From contig NW_025777972.1 in NCBI RefSeq assembly GCF_021130785.1, positions 17,758 through 81,757 on the forward strand: a stretch of DNA of 64,000 nucleotides, given 5' to 3'. This document shows positions 37,071-45,904 of this stretch, piece by piece (positions within the stretch are counted from its first letter, which is position 1; each line of letters begins with the position of its first letter). Origin of the DNA: Homalodisca vitripennis (lineage: Eukaryota > Arthropoda > Insecta > Hemiptera > Cicadellidae). The notes below the pieces were generated by a model that was not told the origin of the DNA, made no database searches, and worked only from the letters and a program-made list of their open reading frames with translations. The position numbers and the translations under genes were made by a program.

Positions 37071-37274
37071 TAGAACAATCTGAAAACATTTGACCAGAAA
37101 TTGTGCTGATTTGTGTCAAAAATCACTACTTCTCAAAATTTAATTTTACAAATTTTTGCTCTTTAAATAGAACAATCTGAAAACATTTGACCAGAAATTG
37201 TGCTGATTTGTGTCAAGTTGTCACAAAAATCACCACTTCTCAAAATTTTAGTTTACAAATTTTTGCTCTTTAAA
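37071..37274 (+). promoter_or_regulatory. Duplicated PolB upstream region
   Basis: Two direct copies (37071-37167 and 37168-37274; the second has about 10 extra bases) both end in CTCTTTAAAT. In copy 2 that end runs straight into the PolB ATG (TTTAAATATGG). Copy 1 looks like a spare promoter unit. Confidence 0.7.
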
Positions 37275-37275
37275 T

Positions 37276-40200
37276 ATGGAGCGGAAAAAGATAGAGTGCC
37301 CATACTGCAAAAAAGACATTTTTGAACATCACTATACTCGTCATTACAATTCGAAAAATCATTTGAAGAACAAAGAAATTTATAATAAAGAATTGAATTA
37401 TTTAAGACAATGGTCTAAGGAGAATCAGATCGATGGTCACGAGAAGATGTACAATATAGAAAAATTGCGTAAATTAAAGAAAAACTTTAAGGAAGATAAA
37501 AAAGATCTCAATCTATTTAATGATGAAAAAATTCAATCAATCGCTGAAAAATTGTCCATAGAAACAAACGATAAAACTAAGTCTGAAATGATCCAAGAAA
37601 TTGATAAAACTCTTAACGAAAACCCTGAAAATATCATAGATGTAGAAGTTTTATCCTCAATACATGGTCTTTTCAAACAATACATTTTAACGAATTTAAA
37701 CGAAAATTTCATGTCAATTTACAAATATCTATCAATTATGAGGCCAGAAATTAAGAGTTTAATAGAAAAATTTCAAGACACTGTGAAAAATAGTAAAGGA
37801 TATCTCTCTTTGGAATGCGAATACGAACGAACTTTAGTGAACGGTGAAACACAAACGTGTCCAATGTACTTTACTATAAAAGCAGATGAAATCTTCGATG
37901 TAAATGATTTTATCACCAAACAATTTAATAAATTAACACATCGTGAACAAACAAATCATCCAAATAAGGGTTCTGGATGGACATTTAAAAGGTGTAAACA
38001 ACTAGTTTTGAGCATTAATAAACACGAAATGATGAACGCAGGATCATATATCGATTTGCCAAAGAAAATCAAAGATAAAAAAGCTTGTATAAATATCAAA
38101 AATAAAGATGATTATTGCTTTATTTATTCTATCCGATGCGCTATTGAAAAACCCGAAAGAGACTGCGAAAGATCAAAACAATATGAAAAATTTGTAAATG
38201 ACGAGATATTTTCAGGTTTCGAGTATCCAATGTCCTTAAAAGATATACAGTTATTTGAAAAACGAAGTTACAATTCCAAGTACAAATATCCAAAAATGTC
38301 TATCAATGTCTACAGTTTTGATGAAAGTATTAAGGTTGTTCCGTTACAAATTTCAGAAATTTATGACGCCGAGTTAGAAGTTGATTTATTGTATGTAAAA
38401 CAAGAAGATAAATCTCATTATGTTTTAATAACCGATCTAAATAGATTAGTGAGTTCACAGTTATCTAAACATAAAGAAAGGAAATTTCTTTGTAGAAGAT
38501 GTTTAAGCCATTTCTACAAATCTGGAGATTTAACAGATCATTTAGAAATTTGCAAACAACATGAAGTTTGTAAGCCAATTATGCCGTTTCCAGGTCAAAC
38601 AACAACATTTACTAATTATCAAAAGACGTTTAGCCATCCGTACGTTATTTATATGGATTTTGAGAGCATATTAGAGAAAATTCCGACATGCAAAAACAAT
38701 CCGCAAAAGTCGACTACAACCAAGATTCAGAAGCATATTCCTTATGGTTTTACTCTATATTTAGTGTCAAATGTGACGAATCGCATGTATAAACCGATAT
38801 GTTATCGAGCCGAAAATGAAGACGATTTGCCTAATGTTCCTGCAAAATTGTTTGAAGAGCTCAATAAAATATCAAAATACATAGCTAAAAAGTATAATTC
38901 TAAGAACAAAAAACCTATGAAATTGACCGAAGAAGAAGAATTAGCGTACCAAAATTCCAGTCTTTGTCATATTTGTGAATGTGAGGGTTTTGATAATCAA
39001 ACAAGAAAAAAAGTACGAGATCATTGTCATTTAACAGGAAAGTTTCGAGGTGCTGCTCATTTATCTTGTAACTTGAATCTCAAATTTCCTCAAAATATTC
39101 CCGTTTTCTGCCACAATATGTCAAATTACGATACTCATTTGTACATAAAAGAATTGGCTAAACAATATGGAAACGTTGATTTGATCGCAAACACCGATGA
39201 GAAATATATAAATTATTCTGTAAATTCTGGATATGGGTATGAGTTTGAAGATGATAAACCAAGAAAGTTCATCAAGTTTTCTTTCGTAGATACGTTCAGA
39301 TTTATGGCATCGTCTATTGAAAAGTTAGCTAAAAACCTCAAAAAAGATGATTTCAAGCATACAAATCATTTTATACAAGATGGAAGAATATTGAATGAGA
39401 TAATAGAAAGACAGCCAAATGACGACGACGAGATTTTTAAAATTCTATCTGGAAAAGGAATATTTCCCTATGAATTTATCGACAGTATTGAAAAACTTGA
39501 TTACACAGAAGAATTGAAAATTCAAGATTTCTATTCACTTTTGACAGACGAGAGCATATCTGAGAAAGATTTTCAACACTACTTAAATGTTTGGAACAAA
39601 TTAAAAGAGAAAAATCTAGGAAATTACTCTGATCTCTATAACATTCAAGATGTTCTATTGCTCGCTGATATCTTTGAAAATTTTAGGAATATTTGTTTGA
39701 ATTGCTATAAGCTTGATCCAGCACACTATCTAACAGCTCCCAGTCTTGCATGGGATGCTATGTTAAAATTAACTAAAATCGAGCTTCAACTGATACACGA
39801 TTACGATATGTATTTAATGATCGAAAAAGGTATTCGCGGAGGCATTTCTCAATGTATTAAACGATATGTGAAAGCAAATAACAAATATTTAAAAGATTTT
39901 GATAAGACAAAGCCCGAAAACTATTTACTCTATCTCGATGCTAATAACCTTTATGGGTATGGCCTCATGCAAAGTTTACCATACGGCGATATCAAGTGGA
40001 TGGATCCTAAAACGTATACAAAAGAAGAGTGGCAAGAAACAATTTTAGAACTCACTGGCGACGAAGATTATGGCTATATTCTCGAAGTCGATCTTGGATA
40101 TCCAACAAATTTACACGAACATCACAAGGATTTACCTCTTGCTCCAGAACATTTTAAAAACAAACTTTGCACAACTCTACTGGATAAAACTGAATACGTT

Positions 40201-41172
40201 GTTCATTCGAGAAATTTGAAGTTCTATTTGGAACAAGGTATGATTTTGAAACATGTGAATAGAGTTATTGCATTCGATCAGAAGCCTTTTATGAAAGAAT
40301 ACATTGATTTTAACACAAACATGAGAACCAAAGCTACAAGCGACTTTGAAAAGGACTTTTATAAGCTGATGAACAACTCAGTTTTTGGAAAATCTATGGA
40401 AAATGTGAGAAACAGATGTGATATTAAGCTTGGAAATGAAGAATTTTCAATGAAACAAGCTAAGAAAACAAATTTCAATTGCTTTAACATCTTTGACGAC
40501 AACTGTATAGCGAGTCACATGTACAAACAAAAGGTTAAATTTAACAAACCGATTTACATAGGATTTTCAGTTCTCGACCTCTCAAAATTGCTAATGTACG
40601 AGTTTTATTACAACAAATTAAAGAAGTTTGATCCAGATTTGAATCTGTGTTACATGGATACAGACAGTTATTTTATAGAATTGAAACGAGATCCTTTTAA
40701 AGTTATTAAAGAAAATATAGATGACTTTGATACAAGTGATTATCCAAAAGATCATGAATGTTTCACTACTAAAAATAAGAAGGTAATAGGGAAATTCAAA
40801 GATGAGTTAAATAGCGAAGTTTTAGAAGAATTTTGTGGTTTAAGGTCTAAGATGTACTCGTACAAATATCTAGATAAAAACCCAGTTAGGTGTAAAGGAA
40901 TTAAGAGAAGCGTTGTAAATAAAACAATAAATATCGAAAACTTGAAGAGATGTTTGTTCGAAGATAAAGAAGAATTTAGGGAGATGACAGTCATCAAAAG
41001 TTATAAACATGAGTTGTACACTGTTACCATAAACAAGCTGGCACTGAACGCTAAAGATGATAAGAGAACTGTCCTAGAAAATAAGATCGATACAGTACCG
41101 TATGGCTATAAAAATGAAGCAAAATCTGATATATTAGACGAATTAAATAAACTTGGAAACTTTGATATGTAA
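37276..41172 (+). CDS. polB: Protein-primed family B DNA polymerase (Maverick PolB)
   Basis: 1298 residues, intact. N-terminal zinc finger (about 8-30), then a C...H region resembling an OTU-like peptidase fold (DYCFIYS, later SHYVLI), and a second C2H2 finger (about 404-427). Exonuclease I YMDFES lies near 459-464. An endonuclease VII-like CxxC/DHCHLTGKFRG insert (about 564-600) runs into exonuclease II HNMSNYDTHL near 613. Exonuclease III is YNIQDVLLLAD. Palm motifs: A DANNLYG near 888, B KLMNNSVFGKS near 1030, C YMDTDS near 1126-1131, and YSYKY near 1194. The enzyme copies the linear element from a terminal-protein primer. Its stop codon directly abuts the integrase ATG. Confidence 0.97.
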   Translation: MERKKIECPYCKKDIFEHHYTRHYNSKNHLKNKEIYNKELNYLRQWSKENQIDGHEKMYNIEKLRKLKKNFKEDKKDLNLFNDEKIQSIAEKLSIETNDKTKSEMIQEIDKTLNENPENIIDVEVLSSIHGLFKQYILTNLNENFMSIYKYLSIMRPEIKSLIEKFQDTVKNSKGYLSLECEYERTLVNGETQTCPMYFTIKADEIFDVNDFITKQFNKLTHREQTNHPNKGSGWTFKRCKQLVLSINKHEMMNAGSYIDLPKKIKDKKACINIKNKDDYCFIYSIRCAIEKPERDCERSKQYEKFVNDEIFSGFEYPMSLKDIQLFEKRSYNSKYKYPKMSINVYSFDESIKVVPLQISEIYDAELEVDLLYVKQEDKSHYVLITDLNRLVSSQLSKHKERKFLCRRCLSHFYKSGDLTDHLEICKQHEVCKPIMPFPGQTTTFTNYQKTFSHPYVIYMDFESILEKIPTCKNNPQKSTTTKIQKHIPYGFTLYLVSNVTNRMYKPICYRAENEDDLPNVPAKLFEELNKISKYIAKKYNSKNKKPMKLTEEEELAYQNSSLCHICECEGFDNQTRKKVRDHCHLTGKFRGAAHLSCNLNLKFPQNIPVFCHNMSNYDTHLYIKELAKQYGNVDLIANTDEKYINYSVNSGYGYEFEDDKPRKFIKFSFVDTFRFMASSIEKLAKNLKKDDFKHTNHFIQDGRILNEIIERQPNDDDEIFKILSGKGIFPYEFIDSIEKLDYTEELKIQDFYSLLTDESISEKDFQHYLNVWNKLKEKNLGNYSDLYNIQDVLLLADIFENFRNICLNCYKLDPAHYLTAPSLAWDAMLKLTKIELQLIHDYDMYLMIEKGIRGGISQCIKRYVKANNKYLKDFDKTKPENYLLYLDANNLYGYGLMQSLPYGDIKWMDPKTYTKEEWQETILELTGDEDYGYILEVDLGYPTNLHEHHKDLPLAPEHFKNKLCTTLLDKTEYVVHSRNLKFYLEQGMILKHVNRVIAFDQKPFMKEYIDFNTNMRTKATSDFEKDFYKLMNNSVFGKSMENVRNRCDIKLGNEEFSMKQAKKTNFNCFNIFDDNCIASHMYKQKVKFNKPIYIGFSVLDLSKLLMYEFYYNKLKKFDPDLNLCYMDTDSYFIELKRDPFKVIKENIDDFDTSDYPKDHECFTTKNKKVIGKFKDELNSEVLEEFCGLRSKMYSYKYLDKNPVRCKGIKRSVVNKTINIENLKRCLFEDKEEFREMTVIKSYKHELYTVTINKLALNAKDDKRTVLENKIDTVPYGYKNEAKSDILDELNKLGNFDM

Positions 41173-42183
41173 ATGGAAGATGATTTAATTCACTGTCACA
41201 AGTGTAAAAAGAAAACGAAAAATATAGATTCAAAAATCGTTCAAACTCAAAATGGATTGTATAGAATTGCTGCAAAATGTTCAAAATGTAAGACAAACAA
41301 GAGTAAGTTTATAAAGAATCCAAATCCAAAACCTGTTAAGCAAGAATTGAAGACTAAAGATGAGATAGAGATTGAAGCTCGAGAAATTCATGCACCAGTA
41401 CGAAAAAAGTTTAAAAAGAGAAAAATTATAACATTAGGAATTGACGATTTATGGGCAGCAGATTTAGTTATAATGTCTAACTATTCAGATCAAAATGATG
41501 GATTTAAGTATATGTTAAATGTTATTGATACTTTCTCAAAATATGCTTGGTCAAGAGCTATCAAAAGAAAAAACGGCAAGGATATTTCAAAAGCTTTCGA
41601 AGATATAGTAAAAGATGCCATAAGGATCAATCACAAACCTCCTAACCTACTTCATACAGATAAGGGTTTAGAGTTTAAAAATAAAGAATTTAACGATGTT
41701 TTGAGGAAATACAACATTAAGATTTATCATACTGAAAACGAAGAGAAATCAAGTATTGTAGAGAGATATAACAGAACTCAAAATGAGAGAATGAAAGTAA
41801 TTTTTGAGATTAATAAAAACTTTAAATGGATCGATATTCTTCAAAAAATCGTAAACAATTATAACGATACAGTTCACAGCACAATCAAAATGAAGCCCAA
41901 AGACGTAGATAAGGATGCAGAAAAGGAGTTATTAGAGACCGTTTTCAAGTATGTTCCACCAGAAATTCACACGAAAACTAAATTTAAAATCAATGATCAT
42001 GTAAGAATTGTTAGTAAAAAAACAACATTTTCGAACAAATATAAGAACAATTGGTCAAGAGAAATCTTTGTGATTTATCAAATTAATAACACAGATCCTG
42101 TAACTTATAGTATAAAAGATTTAAACAACGAAGAAATAACTGGAAGTTTTTACGAATATGAATTGAGAAAGTCAAAGCTATAA
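41173..42183 (+). CDS. int: Retroviral-like DDE integrase with N-terminal zinc ribbon
   Basis: 336 residues. An N-terminal ribbon (C8, C11, C36, C39; ends TNKSKFI) precedes an RNase H-fold core with D97, D163 (LLHTDKGLEF) and E197 (SIVERYNRT), a DD(33)E arrangement. A C-terminal SH3/chromo-like barrel follows (FKINDHVRIV). It inserts the element by strand transfer, giving 6-bp duplications. The ATG sits in TAAATGG, whose TAA is the PolB stop. All catalytic residues are present. The ribbon matches the separate 47-residue protein at 49017. Confidence 0.95.
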   Translation: MEDDLIHCHKCKKKTKNIDSKIVQTQNGLYRIAAKCSKCKTNKSKFIKNPNPKPVKQELKTKDEIEIEAREIHAPVRKKFKKRKIITLGIDDLWAADLVIMSNYSDQNDGFKYMLNVIDTFSKYAWSRAIKRKNGKDISKAFEDIVKDAIRINHKPPNLLHTDKGLEFKNKEFNDVLRKYNIKIYHTENEEKSSIVERYNRTQNERMKVIFEINKNFKWIDILQKIVNNYNDTVHSTIKMKPKDVDKDAEKELLETVFKYVPPEIHTKTKFKINDHVRIVSKKTTFSNKYKNNWSREIFVIYQINNTDPVTYSIKDLNNEEITGSFYEYELRKSKL

Positions 42184-42197
42184 TTTTTTCTATATAA

Positions 42198-42582
42198 ATG
42201 GAGGCTCAAAAGAAATGTATAAAGTGTCAAGAATTTAAAGATTTGTCGAAGTTTTCTCAAGATAAAAGAAGCAAAGGTGGATTATACTATTATTGTAAGG
42301 ATTGTCATAGTAAATATGAGAGAGAATTATACGAAAAAAATAGAAAAATTAACTTTAGAAGAGAAAGAATGTTGCGTTTGTAAAGAAATTAAGGATATTT
42401 CCAAATTTTACGATTGGCATTATAGTAAAGATAAAAAACAAGCTTTTTGTAAAGATTGTGCTAAAAGAATTAAACGAGAAAGTCAAAAGAAACCGACTCT
42501 TTGCGAGTGTGGACGAATCATTCAATGGTTACCTAGTTATGCTAAACATTTACAAACCAAATATCATAATTCGAGAGTTTAA
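42198..42582 (+). pseudogene. Two-module zinc-binding protein, frame broken in an A-run
   Basis: The first part (from ATG 42198, in TATATAAATGG) holds KCIKCQEF...YYCKDCHSKY. A second frame (open through 42582) holds CCVCKEIKDIS...FCKDCAKRIK and a C-terminal CECGR. The two halves are clearly duplicated CxxC...CxxC modules, so one gene of about 128 codons is inferred. It is split at the seven-A run 42334-42340. Small HNH-associated or DNA-binding zinc proteins have this pattern, but the function is unknown. The 3' end overlaps the convergent BRO gene by 41 bp. Confidence 0.65.
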
Positions 42583-43366
42583 CATTTTCATCATGCAATT
42601 TAGATATTCTATAAATCAGTCGAGATTCTGCCATATTTGTAGTAAAATGATTTCCGTTGTATAAAATATTCAAAGATTCTTTCATTTGGTTGTAGAGATT
42701 TATACTATTTGGATCGTCATCAGTGAACAAAATCTCTAATTCAGGATAATTTATTTTTAGATGTTTTAATCGGTTTGGTATTTCTCGTTTCTGAGCTCTG
42801 ATAACATAATAAGGCCATTCCCACATGTGATTCTTCTTAATTAACACAAAAACATGGTGTTTTTTCTTATCAAAATCTTTACAAACAAGATCTGGTTTCA
42901 TTAACTCCATTCGCAATTCTTGATTCTCTATTTTCAATGATTTCATTTCATCTTTAATTTGTAACTGTTTTATTTCATCTTTTAACTGCTTATTTTCGTT
43001 TTCAAGTTTGTACACACCAAATTTACGAATACTTGGTAAAACTTCTTCTAAAACCCAATCTTGAAACATTTCTGCTATTTTCATTTTAGATTTCAAGATT
43101 AAAGAATATATGCCTGCTTCATTTATGAAAACAGTGTTTTTTTGAAAGTTTGAAGGCGGGGGCGAATCACCCCTACCTTCAGAATGTATGTTTTCGAAGC
43201 TTTTTTTATATTTTTCTTTGACATGTTCTTTAATTGCTTTCTTCGTATCTTTATATTCTAACACCTCTGCAACATCTTTCGCCTTAAACCAAAATTCATT
43301 ATTTTCGTCAACAAATGTTAAAATTTCTTTATTATTGAATTTGAGTAGATTCACAACTGACTCCAT
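42542..43366 (-). CDS. bro: BRO-family protein (Bro-N plus C-terminal DUF3627-like domain)
   Basis: 274 residues. A Bro-N domain covers about 1-115 (FWFKAKDVAEVLEYKD, VFINEAGIYSLI, DWVLEEVLPSIRKFG). A coiled-coil linker covers about 118-160. The C-terminal domain resembles the DUF3627/BRO-C type of large DNA viruses (HHVFVLIKKN, YYVIRAQ). Bro-N domains bind DNA. BRO genes are multicopy in baculo-, asco- and entomopoxviruses. The start is in CTAAATGG. It is the intact member of a three-copy tandem set. Confidence 0.9.
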   Translation of the reverse strand: MESVVNLLKFNNKEILTFVDENNEFWFKAKDVAEVLEYKDTKKAIKEHVKEKYKKSFENIHSEGRGDSPPPSNFQKNTVFINEAGIYSLILKSKMKIAEMFQDWVLEEVLPSIRKFGVYKLENENKQLKDEIKQLQIKDEMKSLKIENQELRMELMKPDLVCKDFDKKKHHVFVLIKKNHMWEWPYYVIRAQKREIPNRLKHLKINYPELEILFTDDDPNSINLYNQMKESLNILYNGNHFTTNMAESRLIYRISKLHDENVKLSNYDIWFVNV

Positions 43367-43387
43367 TTAGATAGAAAAGAAATTTAA

Positions 43388-43678
43388 CTAGTAAGTTTTA
43401 TTTCGAGAATAAAGGCCAGATTCATTAACGAAAATAGTGTCAGGATGAAGATTTTGAAAGGGTCTATGGCATAGACTCTTGTAATTTATATATTTAAAGG
43501 CTATTTTCTCGTCATTATCAATATTATTTATGATAGCTTGTCTAGTATTTTCATATTGTAAAATTTCTGCAACATCTTTAGCCTTAAACCAGATCACATT
43601 GTTTTCGTCTACAATCGTTAAGATATTCGTGTTATCGAATGTAAGTTGATTATTTCTTAGATCTATGACTGACTCCAT
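43388..43678 (-). CDS. Truncated BRO protein, Bro-N only
   Basis: 96 residues. It repeats the Bro-N start of its neighbour (IWFKAKDVAEILQYEN, TIFVNESGLYS) and stops soon after, losing the LPSIRKFG end, coiled coil and C-terminal domain. The start signal CTAAATGG is kept. The truncation point lies just before the next copy's promoter, which suggests unequal crossing-over. It may be a silent remnant or a short competitor of the full protein. Confidence 0.75.
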   Translation of the reverse strand: MESVIDLRNNQLTFDNTNILTIVDENNVIWFKAKDVAEILQYENTRQAIINNIDNDEKIAFKYINYKSLCHRPFQNLHPDTIFVNESGLYSRNKTY

Positions 43679-43689
43679 TTAGATAGAAA

Positions 43690-43843
43690 AAAAATTTAAC
43701 AAGCAATTATTTGAGTGTAAAGGTTGAAAACAATGTCTGGATGTAATTTTTGTAAGAGTCGCGATTCGATACCCTTGAAAATGTATATCTTCTAGTCTTT
43801 TCTTGAAAGTTTAAAGGTAGTCTATTCAATAGACCCCCTTGAT
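43690..43843 (-). pseudogene. Third, degenerate BRO remnant
   Basis: On the minus strand, the stretch around 43730-43790 aligns at nucleotide level with the Bro-N segments of both neighbours (for example CATCCAGACATTGTTTTC against the CATCCTGACACTATTTTC of copy 2). No open frame remains. Confidence 0.55.
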
Positions 43844-44585
43844 TCATGTCCGTTGCTTCATCAATCTTAAGTAAATTGTAGTTTTACTCTCATTTTTCAA
43901 TAAATTTCCCCCAGAGTCTTGTATAGTTAGAACGATTTTTTGAATTCTTTTAATAATTTTTCTAATTGGAATATAGTCTATTTCATTCGGTTTTTCACTG
44001 ATTTTTGATCCATAAGCAACATTTGGGAAAAAAGTGTACAAAATTTCAGATTCTTTGTGTAAATGTTCGGTATGATTTTCAAAACTAGGTTCAACGAGAT
44101 TGCAGTGCACTTCAATTACATCGAACGGTCTAAATTTTGGCGTTTTATTTCCTAAATATACCTGATTTGGCTCAATAGTTTCTTGAACAAACCCTAACAA
44201 ATCTACAATAATTGCTGAAAACATTATTCTTACTGGTGATTTTATTTGAATTTTATTAGAAAGATAATTTTTTTGCATTTCAAACTTGTTTTCGTCAAAG
44301 TTTAAAGATTTATCTGATTGTTTGAATGTTTTCAGATAATTTTTAAAGGGAATTTTTAATTTGATCGAAAGTATAATATCCTTTGTTTAAACCATAATAT
44401 TTTGTTATGTTCTTCTCACTAAATCCTATACAATAAGGAGAACTTTCACTAATATTTATTACAAAATTGTCAGAATAAAAACCGCTTAAACCGATAAAAT
44501 AATTTGATTCTTCCTCTAAGTGTATAGGATGTTCCAAGTTTAAAACTAATTTAGAGCTTTCTGAAGTCAACTTGAACAGCTTCAT
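43844..44585 (-). pseudogene. Minor capsid (penton-like) protein candidate, frame broken
   Basis: The N-terminal part (44585 down to 44343) and C-terminal part (open to 43844) lie in different frames that meet near the five-T run 44353-44357 (A-run on the coding strand). A continuous gene of about 247 codons is inferred. Features are an opening beta-rich block (LVLNLEHPIHL, YFIGLSGFYSDN), KGYYTFDQI, and a late IVLTIQDSGGNLL strand, a pattern typical of Polinton minor capsid jelly-roll proteins. It is divergent from the ATPase. The ATG lacks the TAAATGG signal. Family call from memory of Polinton penton-like proteins, moderate certainty. Confidence 0.6.
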
Positions 44586-44625
44586 TTTCGCAAGCGTTGC
44601 TTCAAGATGAAAATCTTCTATTTAA

Positions 44626-45313
44626 ATGGAGAAATTTTTAAAGCAAAAAGATCAGATAAAACTTCAAACGTTTGAAGAAAATAAGAAAGATCAACCAATC
44701 AGATTGTTAATTGTTGGTTCAAGTGGATGTGGAAAAACAACTTTACTATTGAATTTTATCTACAATAGGTTGATTCCTTATTCCAATTTGTATGTTTTTT
44801 AGTAAATCTTTAGAACAAGACGCCTATAAAAAATTACAAGAAAGATTTGAAAATATTGAGAAAAACTTAAACAAAAAAATATCACATTTTTATAATGCTT
44901 CTGAGGACATAGTTCCGTTAAGCGAATGTAAACCCAATTCGTTAATCGTTTTTGATGATTGTATTTTGGAAAATCAAGACGTTATCAAGGAATATTTCGT
45001 AATGTCCCGTCACAAAAACATATCTTGTATCTATCTTTCCCAATGCTTTTCAAAGGTTGATAAACAAGTTATAAGAAATAACCTGAATATGTTGTGTATT
45101 TTTAAGCAAGATGATCACTATTCGAGAAAGATTTATAACAATTATGTGGGATCTGATATGAGTTTTAACCACTTTATTGAGTTATGTGATAAAATTTGGA
45201 AGGAAGACTACGGATTTTTAACTATTAATCTAACTTTGAAGCCTAAAAATGGTAAATATCTGAATAAATTTTCTAATATAAATGCTGCTCAGTGGTCTGA
45301 CAAATCTACTTGA
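44626..45313 (+). pseudogene. A32/FtsK-type genome-packaging ATPase, frame broken
   Basis: Start ATG in TATTTAAATGG. Walker A GSSGCGKTT lies at residues 31-39. After a one-base frame change at the six-T run 44795-44800 the reading continues with Walker B (SLIVFDDC) and a late sensor-like YLSQCF. Expected length is about 228 residues, normal for Polinton ATPases that pump DNA into capsids. Everything except the one-base break looks conserved, so this is either a very recent mutation or a sequence error. Confidence 0.88.
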
Positions 45314-45393
45314 TAAAATATTTGTTACAATTATTTTTACATTATCTTTACTTTTTATTTACATTATGAAAATAACAGAAAAACGGTAAATCT

Positions 45394-45887
45394 GTTCACG
45401 TTCCACGTTGTACGTTCCACGTTATCACGTTTCGTGTTCACGTTTCCACGTTTCGTGTTCACGTTCTCGTTCACGTTCTCGTTCACGTTCTCGTTCACGT
45501 TCTCGTTCACGTTTTACGTTCCACGTTTTTACGTTCCACGTTCACGTTTTACGTTCCACGTTCACGTTTTACGTTCCACGTTCACGTTTTACGTTCCACG
45601 TTCATGTTTTACGTTCGTGTTTACGTTTCACGTTCGTGTTTCACGTTCGTGTTTCACGTTCATGTTTCACGTTCGTGTTTACGTTTCACGTTCATGTTTA
45701 CGTTTCACGTTCGTGTTTCACGTTCGCGTTCACGTTCACGTTCACGTTTTACGTTTCACGTTCACGTTTTACGTTCCACGTTCACGTTTTTACGTTCCAC
45801 GTTCACGTTTTACGTTCCACGTTCACGTTTTTACGTTCCACGTTCACGTTTTTACGTTCCACGTTCATGTTTTTACGTTCCACGTTT
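45394..45887. repeat. CACGTT-based satellite inside the Maverick
   Basis: About 490 bp built from CACGTT/ACGTTC words, arranged as a 12-bp subarray (TTCACGTTCTCG near 45460-45515) and roughly 20-bp units (TTTTACGTTCCACGTTCAC). Protein-like frames through it (RSRSRS, FTFHVH) are artefacts. It separates the ATPase from the phospholipase gene. Confidence 0.95.
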
Positions 45888-45904
45888 CAAAATTTCCTAA
45901 ATAA

